Counted from the stretch's first letter, positions 50,071 to 58,870 are shown. The stretch: DNA of 64,000 bases from Mycobacterium ahvazicum (GCF_900176255.2 NZ_FXEG02000005.1:744001-808000), one strand, 5' to 3'. Made by a program: numbers and translations. The notes: generated by a model from the letters alone, not told the origin.

Positions 50071-53000
50071 TTGAGCGCCAAGGATATGGGTGATGGGTCC
50101 CCCAAAGACGCAGCGCCGCCCAGCGGCATCATCGCGGAACTGTCCGACGCCGGATTCGAGGACGCACGCCAAGTCGCCAGGGGCGGCGCAGGAGTCATCT
50201 ACTGCGCCTACGAGACAGCGCTCGGTCGCAACGTCGCGATCAAGGTGTTGCCTTCGCATATCGACGAGGAAAGCCGCGAGCGCTTTCTGCGTGAAGGCTA
50301 TGCGATGGGCGGACTCTCGGGGCATCCGAACATCGTCAACATTCTGCGCGTCGGGGTGACCGACAGCGGCCGGCCCTACATCGTGATGCCGTACATGTCC
50401 GCGGATTCCCTGGCGGTCCGGTTGCGCCGCGAAGGGCCGACCGCCTGGCCCGAGGCATTGCGAATTGCCGTAAAGCTTTGCGGCGCACTGGAAACCGCAC
50501 ACCGAAGCGGCACCTTACACCGGGACATCAAGCCCGCTAACGTGCTTGTCAGCGACTACGGCGAGCCCCTGCTGAGCGACTTCGGGATCGCCCACATCGA
50601 GGGTGGTTACGAAACCGCGACCGGGTTCTTCTCGGGCACAATCGACTACACCGCGCCGGAAGTCATGACCGGTAAGCCGGCCACCGTGGCCTCCGACCTC
50701 TACTCGCTGGGCGCCACGATCTATGCGCTAATCGCCGGCGCGGCCGCCCATGAACGCAAGAACGACGAGGACCTCGTCGCACAGTATCTGCGCATCAGTA
50801 CGACACGGATTCCCGACATGCGCCCGGAAGGAATCCCGGAAGCCGTCTGCGCGGCGATCGAGCATGCGATGGCGATCGATCCGGCGGAACGGCCCGCGTC
50901 CGCAGCGGAGTTCGGCCGCGAATTGCAGGCCGCACAGAAGCTCAGCGGATTGCGACCCGATTCGATGGCGATCACCAACACCGCAACCGAATCGGGACGG
51001 CAGCTGAACAAGCCGCCCGGCGGCGGCACGGAGACGTCGATCGCCTCCACCGACGCCCTCGCGTCGGCACCGGACGGTACGACGTCGACCGTTCCCGGCT
51101 CGGTCCCCCCTGCCGCGGACCCGGGCTCCACCCGGCAACCGGGTGACGTCATCGGGGGCGCGTCGCCGCGCCCGCAGCCCGCTGCTCCCAGTCAGTCCGA
51201 GTTCACCCAGGCGGCGAACATCCTCAGGGGCGCCTCCGCCGCGGAAACCCAAGCATTGCTTGGTGCTTCGGCGCCGGGCGGCGGCGGATCCGGCATGCCA
51301 CCGAGTGGTCCGGGGCAACCGCCGTCGTCCGGTTCGGTCCCACCCTCCTGGCGCAAGCCGATCCTGGTCAAGGTGCGGGAGTGGTTCAGCGAGCCGGGCA
51401 AAAAGCGCAACCGCATTGGGCTGGTCGCCGGCGCGCTCGCCGTCGTCGTGTTGCTGGTCGTCGGCGGTCTGTTGTTCCTGACACCCGACAACAAGAACCA
51501 GCAACCGGTCGCGGGCAAGCCGACGACCCAGGCGCCGGTGGTGTGGAAGCCGATCACCAACGATCGCGTATCGCGCGTCGAGACGGCGACGACACAGGTC
51601 GACGGAACCATCTGGGTATTCGGCGGGATCCGGAGCGACGGCGCGGTCACCGCACTGCAAGAGGGCTACGACCCCGTCATCGACAGCTGGAAAGGCGGCG
51701 ACGATCTCCCCGTCGCCGTGCAGGATGCGATGGCCGTCAACTGGCAGGGCAACCCGGTCGTACTCGGCGGCTTCAAAAGCGTCGGCGGGAAAAGCGTTGC
51801 GACGGATCAGGTTTGGCGAGTCGTCAACAGTCGTTGGGTGGAGCTGCCTCGGCTACTGCAGCCACGCGCGGGAGCAGCGGCCGCGGTCGTGGGCGACCGC
51901 CTCGTCGTCACGGGCGGTGTGGACGCCAACGGCGCACTGCTGAACACCACCGAAATCTTCGACGGCACGTCCTGGACCCTCGGCGCTCCGATACCGACCC
52001 CGCGCCAACAGCTTGCCGCGGCCTCGGACGGCAAGCTCGTCTACACGGTGGGTGGCACCACCGGGGACTCCGACCAGGTCAACGTCGAGGCGTACGACCC
52101 GGTCGCCAAAACCTGGACGACGTTGCCCCCACTGCCCCAGGCGCGTAGCGACCTCGGCGTCGTCATCACCGACGGACGGCTGGTTGCCGTCGGAGGCGTG
52201 TCCGGCGGGCAGGTTCTCAAAAGCGTTTCGGTGTTCGACCTGATGAGCAAAACGTGGTCGGGTCTGCCCGACATGTCGACCCCGCGACACGGCATGGCGG
52301 TCGCGGCGGTCGAAAAGTCCGTCTACGCGATCGGTGGATCGAGCGTCATCGGCAATGGCCAGCCGACGTCGACGGCCGAAGCACTGAAGCTGCCGGCCCG
52401 CAAGATTCAGCCGGCCGCACAATGGCGCTCGCTGCCGGACGCGCCGACCGCCCGGCTGATGATGGCGTGGGCGGTGCTCAACGGCAAGATCTGGATCATG
52501 GGCGGCCTGCGCAACGGCGTCGCCCTGCAGACGGTCGAGAGTTTCGACCCGAAGACCGGAGCCTGGGAAACGGGGCCGCCGTTGCCGATTCCGCTGCACC
52601 ACGCGGCCGCCGCGACCTACCGCGGCGAGGTGGTCATCCTCGGTGGCGCCAGCGACAACATCGCCGACGGTTCCAACAAGGTGTTCGCCCTGCGCGGCGG
52701 CAATTGGGTGGAGTTAGCGCCGCTGACGCACGCTCGCGCGGCGCCGGCCGCGGCGGTGGTCGGCGACAAGCTCGTCGCCGTCGGCGGGCAGAACGCCAAG
52801 CAGCTGGTGCCGCAAACCGAGGTGTTCGACGGCAGTTCGGGGAAAGACGCCGCCGACATGCCCACCCCGCGCGAACACCTCGCCGCGGTCTCCGATGGCA
52901 CCTATGTGTACACCGTCGGCGGCCGGTTCCTGTCCTCGGACAAGAACTCCGCGGCCTTGGAGCGGTTCGACCCGCAATCCGGACAGTGGACCAAGCTCGT

Positions 53001-53271
53001 CGGTATGCCGACACCACGCGGCAGCTACGGCGCCACCTATATCGACGGCCGGATTCTCGCGGTCGGCGGCGAAGAGCCGACCCGCGTGCTCAACGTCGTC
53101 GAGATGTACGACATCTCCGAGGACAAATGGAGCACGCTGCCCCCGATGCCGACGCCGCGGCATGCCGAGGTGGTCGCCACGGTGGGCAACACGGTTTATG
53201 TGATCGGTGGCGCGAACCGGCCGACGCATGAGGGCCCGATCGCGACCGTCGAGGCCTTGGACTTCATGTAG
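50071..53271 (+). CDS. Receptor-type Ser/Thr protein kinase with extracytoplasmic Kelch propellers (copy 2)
   Basis: This 1,066-residue tandem paralogue of the previous kinase has the same layout. The kinase domain has ARGGAGVIYCAYE, Lys58 in VAIKVLP, Asp152 in HRDIKPANVL, Asp170 in SDFGIAHIEGG and a normal TAPEVM. A long Pro/Ser/Gly linker is followed by a transmembrane helix at about residues 450-472 and about 12 Kelch motifs. The two proteins are most alike in the kinase and propeller regions and differ in the linker. The start is uncertain: TTG at 50071, or ATG at 50086 giving MGDGSPKD. Both kinases lie in the 7.4-kb block that splits nat from hsaB. Confidence 0.9.
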   Translation: MSAKDMGDGSPKDAAPPSGIIAELSDAGFEDARQVARGGAGVIYCAYETALGRNVAIKVLPSHIDEESRERFLREGYAMGGLSGHPNIVNILRVGVTDSGRPYIVMPYMSADSLAVRLRREGPTAWPEALRIAVKLCGALETAHRSGTLHRDIKPANVLVSDYGEPLLSDFGIAHIEGGYETATGFFSGTIDYTAPEVMTGKPATVASDLYSLGATIYALIAGAAAHERKNDEDLVAQYLRISTTRIPDMRPEGIPEAVCAAIEHAMAIDPAERPASAAEFGRELQAAQKLSGLRPDSMAITNTATESGRQLNKPPGGGTETSIASTDALASAPDGTTSTVPGSVPPAADPGSTRQPGDVIGGASPRPQPAAPSQSEFTQAANILRGASAAETQALLGASAPGGGGSGMPPSGPGQPPSSGSVPPSWRKPILVKVREWFSEPGKKRNRIGLVAGALAVVVLLVVGGLLFLTPDNKNQQPVAGKPTTQAPVVWKPITNDRVSRVETATTQVDGTIWVFGGIRSDGAVTALQEGYDPVIDSWKGGDDLPVAVQDAMAVNWQGNPVVLGGFKSVGGKSVATDQVWRVVNSRWVELPRLLQPRAGAAAAVVGDRLVVTGGVDANGALLNTTEIFDGTSWTLGAPIPTPRQQLAAASDGKLVYTVGGTTGDSDQVNVEAYDPVAKTWTTLPPLPQARSDLGVVITDGRLVAVGGVSGGQVLKSVSVFDLMSKTWSGLPDMSTPRHGMAVAAVEKSVYAIGGSSVIGNGQPTSTAEALKLPARKIQPAAQWRSLPDAPTARLMMAWAVLNGKIWIMGGLRNGVALQTVESFDPKTGAWETGPPLPIPLHHAAAATYRGEVVILGGASDNIADGSNKVFALRGGNWVELAPLTHARAAPAAAVVGDKLVAVGGQNAKQLVPQTEVFDGSSGKDAADMPTPREHLAAVSDGTYVYTVGGRFLSSDKNSAALERFDPQSGQWTKLVGMPTPRGSYGATYIDGRILAVGGEEPTRVLNVVEMYDISEDKWSTLPPMPTPRHAEVVATVGNTVYVIGGANRPTHEGPIATVEALDFM

Positions 53272-53577
53272 CCATAGACTGTCCGGCCGCAGCCGGCAGC
53301 AGAGATTCCTGCCGGAAGCAGCGCTTTCAGCCGTTGTTTGATATATGTCGAATATGGGGACCCGTTAATTCGGATCGGCCCGGTGGCCCGCCCCCTCAAC
53401 GGGCCACCGGGAACCCATCACCGTGATGCTCTCTGAAATGCCCCGAGACGGCGGCATCGAAACCACTTACCGGCAAGGCGATCCGACACAGTTCGTAGTT
53501 TTATTTGTGTGCAATATGGGGACTCGTCCAAGGGGCCACAGCGCCAACAACACCCACCTTGGAAAACGGAGCCCAGG
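53272..53577. other. Gene-free stretch with a repeated AATATGGGGACYCGT motif
   Basis: Besides the hairpin at 53379-53411, the motif AATATGGGGAC(C/T)CGT occurs twice in the same orientation, at 53351-53365 and 53513-53527. The second copy lies 50 bases before the next start codon. The AT-rich run GTTTTATTTGTGTGC just before the second copy could be part of a promoter. Confidence 0.5.
53379..53411. terminator. Perfect 12-bp hairpin after the second kinase gene
   Basis: CCCGGTGGCCCG pairs with CGGGCCACCGGG around a 9-base loop, about 108 bases after the kinase stop. There is no U-tract, as is common for mycobacterial terminators. It lies in the 306-base gene-free stretch 53272-53577. Confidence 0.65.
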
Positions 53578-54057
53578 ATGAGCACAAACACAATGTGGAT
53601 TGTGATAGCCGTAGTAGCAGTCTTGCTGATTGCCGCTCTGGTCGTGGTGATCAGCAAGAGCCGGACACGCCACCGTCAGCGGCAGGCCGAGGCGATTCGC
53701 GAGCAGGCAAGAGTCGAGTCGGCCAAGGTCGAACGCCGAGAAGCACTCGCCCAGGAGACCGCCGCGAAGGCACGTGCGGCGCAGGCGGAGGCCGAAGTGA
53801 AGGCGGCCGAAGCCGCACGGCTGCAGGAGCGGGCCGCCCAGCATCAGAACGACGCGGCGACATCGCGCGAACAACTCCAGGAACAGTTCGACCGTGCCGA
53901 CAGCATCGACCCGAAGACCGCGAAGCAGGACAAGCAAGCAGACGAGACCGACGAACTCACCTCAGACCGCAGCGCGGCCTGGTCGTCAGCGGGTGACGAT
54001 CTGCGAACCGGCCCGGAGGCAGTCCGACAGGAAACCTACCGAGGCACAAACGGCTGA
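53578..54057 (+). CDS. Small membrane-anchored protein with long charged coiled-coil tail
   Basis: The 159-residue protein starts MSTNTM and has one transmembrane helix at about residues 6-28 (WIVIAVVAVLLIAALVVVIS), followed by a basic stop-transfer and a long Ala/Glu/Arg/Gln-rich helix (about residues 35-110) likely to form a coiled coil. The tail is acidic and Ser/Asp-rich, probably cytoplasmic. I do not recognise a function. It lies after the kinase-Kelch pair and is convergent with hsaB (11 bases between stops). A kinase substrate or scaffold role is only a guess. Confidence 0.72.
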   Translation: MSTNTMWIVIAVVAVLLIAALVVVISKSRTRHRQRQAEAIREQARVESAKVERREALAQETAAKARAAQAEAEVKAAEAARLQERAAQHQNDAATSREQLQEQFDRADSIDPKTAKQDKQADETDELTSDRSAAWSSAGDDLRTGPEAVRQETYRGTNG

Positions 54058-54068
54058 GCGCCGACAGG

Positions 54069-54632
54069 CTAGAGCCAGGTGTCCTGCGTCGTCGTGGTGA
54101 GGAAAGCTTCCAGGTCGTCGCGCCACTGAGCGGGCGTCGTCTTGTCCGGTTCGATCCCGGTGTATTCACCGCGATAGAACAGCAGCGGCCGCGGTTTGAT
54201 CTTGGGCGCTTCCGACAAGGACCGCACGGCGCCGAACACCACGAAGTGATCGCCGCCGTCGTGCACGGAAGCCACCGTGCAGTCGATATGGGCAAGCGAT
54301 CCGTCGATGATCGGCGAGCCGAGCTCTGATGCGTGCCAGTCGATTCCGGCGAACTTGTCGGGTTCCTTGGATCCGAACCGGGCCGAGACGTACTTCTGGC
54401 TCTCGGTCAGCATGTTGACGCAGAACCGCCCGCTTGCCTCGATGGCCTGCCACGACCGCGACACCTTGGTCGGGCAGAACAGCACCAGCGGCGGGTCCAG
54501 TGACAGCGCCGCGAAGGACTGGCATGCGAAGCCGATCGGAACGTCGTCGTGCACGGTGGTGATGATCGTGATCCCGGTGCAGAACTGACCCAGCACGTTG
54601 CGGAACGTACGCGGGTCGATCGGCGCGGCCAT
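54069..54632 (-). CDS. hsaB: HsaB, flavin reductase of the ring A hydroxylase
   Basis: HsaB reduces FMN with NADH and supplies it to HsaA. The 187-residue flavin-reductase-like protein has QFCTGITIITTVHDD, FACQSFAALSLDPPLVLFC for flavin binding, and VHDGGDHFVVFGAV with the conserved His. I chose the ATG giving MAAPIDPRTF, which gives the exact length of Rv3567c. It is the last gene of the minus-strand hsaA-hsaD-hsaC-hsaB unit. Confidence 0.96.
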   Translation of the reverse strand: MAAPIDPRTFRNVLGQFCTGITIITTVHDDVPIGFACQSFAALSLDPPLVLFCPTKVSRSWQAIEASGRFCVNMLTESQKYVSARFGSKEPDKFAGIDWHASELGSPIIDGSLAHIDCTVASVHDGGDHFVVFGAVRSLSEAPKIKPRPLLFYRGEYTGIEPDKTTPAQWRDDLEAFLTTTTQDTWL

Positions 54633-54634
54633 GG

Positions 54635-55537
54635 TCAACCCTTGAAGCCGACGCTGAAGTCGTGACCCCACAGGCTGATCGCGGTGCTCTCCCGGGCGAT
54701 CCAATCGTTGTCTTCGACTTGTCTTCCCTCACAACCGAATTCGACATCGAATCCGCTGGGTGTCTTCATATAGAAGGACAGCATCAGGTCGTTGACGTGG
54801 CGGCCCAGCGTGGCCGACATCGGCACCTTCTTGCGCAGCGCCCGGTCCAGACAGAGCCCGACGTCGTCGGAGTTCTCCACCTCGACCATCAGGTGCACGA
54901 TGCCGCTGGGAGTCTGCCCCGGCATGAAGGCCAGGCTGTGATGGCGGGGATTGCAGCCCAGGAAGCGCAGCCAGGCCGGCGGGCCGTCGGCGGGCCGTCC
55001 GACCACCTGCGGCGGCAGCCGCATCGAGTCACGCAGCTTGAAGTCCAGCACGTCGCGGTAGAAGTGCAGAGTCTCTTCGTCGTCCCGGGTGGTCAAGACC
55101 ACGTGCCCCAGGCCCTGCTCCTCGGTGACGAACTTATGCCCGTACGGGCTGACCACGCGACGGTGTTCGAGGGCGGCGCCGTGGAAGACCTCCAGGCAGT
55201 TACCCGACGGGTCGGAGAACCGGATCATCTCGTCGACCCGGCGATCGGCCAGCTCGGCGGCGGTGGCCTCCTTGTAGGGCGTGCCCTCGACGTCGAGACG
55301 ATTTCGGATCTCTTGCAGCCCTGCGGCATTCGCGCATTCCCAGCCGGCTTCGATCAGCCGGTCCTGCTCGCCCGGCACGATCACCAGCCGGGCCGGGAAA
55401 TCGTCCATCCGCAGATACAGCGCGCCTTCGGTAGTCCCCTTACCCTCGACCATGCCGAGGACCTTCAGGCCGTATTCGCGCCAGGCCGCCATGTCGGTGG
55501 CCTCGATGCGCAGGTAGCCCAGCGAGCGGATGCTCAT
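54635..55537 (-). CDS. hsaC: HsaC, extradiol ring-cleavage dioxygenase
   Basis: HsaC is the iron-dependent dioxygenase that cleaves the catechol ring of DHSA (3,4-dihydroxy-9,10-secosteroid). The 300-residue protein has two vicinal-oxygen-chelate domains and shows the iron ligands: His in GLGHVVLTTRD, His in PRHHSLAFMPG, and Glu in PSGFDVEFGCEG. Its ATG shares a base with the hsaD stop (TGATG). The length equals that of Rv3568c. Confidence 0.96.
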   Translation of the reverse strand: MSIRSLGYLRIEATDMAAWREYGLKVLGMVEGKGTTEGALYLRMDDFPARLVIVPGEQDRLIEAGWECANAAGLQEIRNRLDVEGTPYKEATAAELADRRVDEMIRFSDPSGNCLEVFHGAALEHRRVVSPYGHKFVTEEQGLGHVVLTTRDDEETLHFYRDVLDFKLRDSMRLPPQVVGRPADGPPAWLRFLGCNPRHHSLAFMPGQTPSGIVHLMVEVENSDDVGLCLDRALRKKVPMSATLGRHVNDLMLSFYMKTPSGFDVEFGCEGRQVEDNDWIARESTAISLWGHDFSVGFKG

Positions 55538-56412
55538 CACGCACCTCCCAGGAAATCGATGGTGAGCTTGTTGAACTCGTCGAACTTCTCCACCTGTGCC
55601 CAGTGCCCACATTGCCCGAAAACGTGTAGCTGTGCACGCGGGATGGTCTTGAGTGCGACCAGGGCGCCGTCCAGCGGGTTGACCCGATCCTCGCGGCCCC
55701 AGATCAGCAGCACCGGCTGGCGCAGCTTGTGCACTTCGCGCCACATCATGCCGAGCTCGAAATCGGCTCCGGCAAAAGACATTCCCATCGCCCGAGTCGC
55801 CGTCAGCGATTCGGGCGTACTGGCCAACTCGAAGCGCTGCTCGACCAATTCGGGGGTGATCAGTTTCTGGTCGTAGACCATCACCCGCAGAAAGGCCTCG
55901 AGGTTCTCCCGGGTGGGCTCGGCGGAGAACTTGCCCAGCCGCTTGACGCCCTCGGTCGGGTCGGGGGCGAACAGGTTCACGCTCACCCCGCCGGGGCCCA
56001 TCAACACCAAACGTCCGGCCTTGTCCCGGTAGTCCAGCGCGAACCGGACCGCGGTCCCACCGCCCAGCGAATTGCCTACCAGCGGAACACGTCCCAGGCC
56101 CAACTGGTCGAAAAGACCCTTGAGCGCGCGGGCGGCGTAGTGGTTGAACTGCCCGTGTTCGGCGCGTTTGTCGGAGTGGCCGTACCCGGGCTGGTCGACG
56201 GCCAGCACATGAAACCGCTGCGCCAGCACCGGGATATTGCGCGAAAAGTTCGTCCAACTCGCCGCACCCGGACCGCCGCCGTGCAGCAGCACGATCGTCT
56301 GCTCGTTCCCTTCGCCCGCCTCGTGGTAATGCAGCTTCAGCGGCCCGTCGACGTCCACCTCCGCGAAGCGCGAGGTGGACTCGAACGTCAACTCCCCCGT
56401 AGTCGCCGTCAC
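55537..56412 (-). CDS. hsaD: HsaD, meta-cleavage product hydrolase
   Basis: HsaD hydrolyses the C-C bond of the ring-cleavage product 4,9-DSHA, giving HIP precursor (DOHNAA) and 2-hydroxyhexa-2,4-dienoate. The 291-residue alpha/beta hydrolase has the oxyanion motif VLLHGGGPGAASW, the nucleophile Ser in GNSLGGGTAVRFAL (about residue 114), the acid in WGREDRVNPL and His in FGQCGHWAQVE. It starts two bases after the hsaA stop. It matches Rv3569c. Confidence 0.96.
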   Translation of the reverse strand: MTATTGELTFESTSRFAEVDVDGPLKLHYHEAGEGNEQTIVLLHGGGPGAASWTNFSRNIPVLAQRFHVLAVDQPGYGHSDKRAEHGQFNHYAARALKGLFDQLGLGRVPLVGNSLGGGTAVRFALDYRDKAGRLVLMGPGGVSVNLFAPDPTEGVKRLGKFSAEPTRENLEAFLRVMVYDQKLITPELVEQRFELASTPESLTATRAMGMSFAGADFELGMMWREVHKLRQPVLLIWGREDRVNPLDGALVALKTIPRAQLHVFGQCGHWAQVEKFDEFNKLTIDFLGGA

Positions 56413-56414
56413 GG

Positions 56415-57599
56415 CTAGACCATGGTGTCGCCGGGCGGCAACCCGAACTCGTTGTTCCCGAAGATCTGGTAGGCCCGCTCGGGATCGTTGGCCGCGTGCA
56501 CCCGGCCGGCGTGTGCGTCGCGCCAGAAGCGTTGCACCGGTTGGTCATTGCCCAGTGCGGTGGCGCCGGACGCCTCGAACAGCCGGTCGATCGAGGCGAT
56601 CGCCCGGCCGGTGGCACGGACCTGGTCGCGGCGCGCGCGGGCGCGCAGCTCGAACGGGATCTCCTTGCCGGCCGACAACAGCGCGTACTCGTCGGCGACG
56701 TTTCCGCTGAGCTGACGCCACGCGGCGTCGATGTCGCTGGCCGCCTCGGCGATACGCACCTTGGCGAACGGGTCGTCCTTGGCCTTCTCGCCGGCGAACG
56801 CCGCGCGCACCCGCTTGCCCTGGTGCTCGACGTGGGCGTCGTACGCGCCGTAGGCCATCCCGACGATCGGCGCCGAAATGGTGGTGGGATGCATTGTGCC
56901 CCAAGGCATCTTGTAAACCGGTGCGGTGTTGGTCTGATACCCGCCCGCGGTGCCGTCGTTCATGGCCTTGTAGGACAGGAACCGGTGCCGCGGCACGAAC
57001 ACGTCCTTGACGACGACGGTGTTACTGCCGGTGCCCTTCAGCCCGACGACATGCCACACGTCGTCGATGCGGTACTCGCTGCGCGGGATCAGGAAGCTGC
57101 CGAAGTCGACGGGCCGGCCGTCCTTGATCACGGGTCCGCCCAGGAATGCCCAGGTGGCGTGATCGCAACCCGACGACCAGTTCCACGACCCGTTGACCAG
57201 GTAGCCGCCGTCGGTCACCACCCCGGCGCCCATCGGGGCATACGACGACGAGACCCGGGTCTTGGGGTCCTCGCCCCAGACCTCCTCCTGGGCCTGCTGG
57301 TCGAACAGCGCCAGGTGCCAGTTGTGCACGCCGATGATCGAGCTCACCCAGCCGGTGGACCCACAGGCGCTGGCCAGCCGCCGCACGGCCTCGTAGAACA
57401 GCGCGGGGTCGCATTGCAGACCGCCCCACTGTTCGGGCTGCAGCAGCGTGAAGAAGCCGACTTCGTCGAGCTCGGCAACGGTCTCCTCGGGCAGCCGGCG
57501 CAGGTCCTCTGTCGCCTGAGCGCGCTCCCGGATCCTGGGAAGCAGATCGTCGATCCCCGCTAAGACCGACTGCGCATCACGCTGTTGAATGGACGTCAC
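56415..57599 (-). CDS. hsaA: HsaA, oxygenase component of the ring A hydroxylase
   Basis: HsaA uses FMNH2 from HsaB to hydroxylate 3-HSA to the catechol DHSA. The 394-residue protein is a group D flavin monooxygenase with the acyl-CoA dehydrogenase fold. It shows RRLASACGSTGWVSSIIGVH and NGSWNWSSGCDHATWAFLGG, and the C-terminal RDAHAGRVHAANDPERAYQI. It heads the hsaADCB unit and has an imperfect KstR box upstream. It corresponds to Rv3570c. Confidence 0.96.
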   Translation of the reverse strand: MTSIQQRDAQSVLAGIDDLLPRIRERAQATEDLRRLPEETVAELDEVGFFTLLQPEQWGGLQCDPALFYEAVRRLASACGSTGWVSSIIGVHNWHLALFDQQAQEEVWGEDPKTRVSSSYAPMGAGVVTDGGYLVNGSWNWSSGCDHATWAFLGGPVIKDGRPVDFGSFLIPRSEYRIDDVWHVVGLKGTGSNTVVVKDVFVPRHRFLSYKAMNDGTAGGYQTNTAPVYKMPWGTMHPTTISAPIVGMAYGAYDAHVEHQGKRVRAAFAGEKAKDDPFAKVRIAEAASDIDAAWRQLSGNVADEYALLSAGKEIPFELRARARRDQVRATGRAIASIDRLFEASGATALGNDQPVQRFWRDAHAGRVHAANDPERAYQIFGNNEFGLPPGDTMV

Positions 57600-57648
57600 T
57601 AGGTTTGCCTCCTGGGCCAGACTTACTCAGTGGACTTACACAGCAGAC

Positions 57649-57662
57649 TAGAACATGTTCTG
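57649..57662. promoter_or_regulatory. KstR operator (one mismatch) upstream of hsaA
   Basis: TAGAACATGTTCTG matches TNNAACNNGTTNNA except that the last base is G. The central AGAACATGTTCT is perfectly palindromic. It is 49 bases before the hsaA start. Confidence 0.82.
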
Positions 57663-57716
57663 ATTTGTGTCGAGCAGGGTATGCCTGCGCCTGGTAGCGA
57701 TATGAATCGGGTTTTC

Positions 57717-57730
57717 TGTAACATGTTCTA
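57717..57730. promoter_or_regulatory. KstR operator upstream of kshB
   Basis: TGTAACATGTTCTA is a full match, 25 bases before the kshB start. With the box at 57649 it gives separate operators to the divergent hsaA and kshB units. Both boxes have CA-T instead of the CG-T centre seen in the other boxes. Confidence 0.9.
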
Positions 57731-57755
57731 GTTGTCATGAAAGGGAGGGCGGGTC

Positions 57756-58838
57756 TTGACGAAAGCAGACCTGGACGAGCCGCTCGGCGACCACGTCCTT
57801 GAACTGCAGATCGCCGAGGTCATCGACGAGACCGACGACGCGCGCTCGCTGGTTTTCGCGGTGCCGGACGCATCGGGCGACCCGGAGATCCCGCCCGAGC
57901 GGCTGCGTTACGCGCCCGGCCAGTTCCTGACACTGCGGGTGCCCAGCGACCGCACCGGCTCGGTGGCACGCTGCTACTCGTTGTGCAGCTCGCCGTTCAC
58001 CGATGATGCGCTCGCGGTCACGGTGAAGCGCACCGCGGACGGATATGCGTCCAACTGGCTATGCGACAACGCACGCCAGGGCATGCGGATCCACGTGCTG
58101 GCCCCGTCGGGCAACTTCGTTCCCAAGACGCTCGACCAGGATTTCCTGCTGCTGGCCGCCGGCAGCGGGATCACCCCGATCATGTCGATCTGTAAGTCGG
58201 CGCTGTCCGAGGGCAGCGGACAGGTGACGCTGGTCTACGCCAACCGCGGCGAAGGCTCGGTGATCTTCGCCGATGGGCTGCGCGAACTGGCCGCCAAGTA
58301 TCCCGACCGGCTCACGGTGCTGCACTGGCTGGAATCGCTGCAGGGTCTGCCCAGCGCCGCGGCGCTGGCGAAGCTGGCCACGCCGTTCACCGATCGGCAC
58401 GCCTTCATCTGCGGGCCGGGCCCGTTCATGGACGCCGCCCGCCAGGCGCTGGAGACGCTAAAAGTGCCTGCGCCGCAAGTGCATATCGAGGTATTCAAGT
58501 CGCTGGAGTCTGATCCGTTCGCCGCGGTGACGATCGAGGACACCGACGAGGGCGACCAGCCGCCGGCCACCGCGGTGGTGGAACTGGACGGCGAGACCCA
58601 CACCGTGTCGTGGCCGCGCAGCGCCAAACTGCTCGACGTACTGCTCGCCAAGGGTCTCGACGCGCCGTTCTCCTGCCGGGAAGGTCACTGCGGTGCCTGC
58701 GCCTGCACGTTGCGCAGCGGCAAAGTCAACATGGAGGTCAACGACGTGCTCGAGCAGCAGGACCTCGACGAGGGGCTAATTCTGGCCTGTCAATCTCACC
58801 CGGAATCTGATTCGGTAGAAGTCACTTACGACGAATAG
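57756..58838 (+). CDS. kshB: KshB, reductase component of 3-ketosteroid 9alpha-hydroxylase
   Basis: KshB passes electrons from NADH through FAD and a plant-type [2Fe-2S] cluster to KshA. The 360-residue protein has the FAD motif ARCYSLCSSPF near residue 70, the NAD domain LLLAAGSGITPIMSICKSAL, and the C-terminal ferredoxin domain with CREGHCGACACTL and a last Cys in LILACQSHPES. The TTG start has GGGAGG seven bases upstream; an ATG at 57737 is out of frame. It corresponds to Rv3571. Confidence 0.96.
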   Translation: MTKADLDEPLGDHVLELQIAEVIDETDDARSLVFAVPDASGDPEIPPERLRYAPGQFLTLRVPSDRTGSVARCYSLCSSPFTDDALAVTVKRTADGYASNWLCDNARQGMRIHVLAPSGNFVPKTLDQDFLLLAAGSGITPIMSICKSALSEGSGQVTLVYANRGEGSVIFADGLRELAAKYPDRLTVLHWLESLQGLPSAAALAKLATPFTDRHAFICGPGPFMDAARQALETLKVPAPQVHIEVFKSLESDPFAAVTIEDTDEGDQPPATAVVELDGETHTVSWPRSAKLLDVLLAKGLDAPFSCREGHCGACACTLRSGKVNMEVNDVLEQQDLDEGLILACQSHPESDSVEVTYDE

Positions 58839-58870
58839 TCGCTCGATGGGTTCGACGGAAGGAATCGCCG

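Noticed and set aside
46803..53271. Repeated sequence in the kinase genes as a CRISPR or DNA repeat array
   Set aside because: The periodicity is in the protein (Kelch strands ending in GG) and the bases diverge between units. No CRISPR array is present in the window.
55538..56617. A long N-terminal extension of HsaC in the same frame
   Set aside because: It would read hsaD out of frame. HsaC begins at the ATG sharing a base with the hsaD stop and then has the exact family length.
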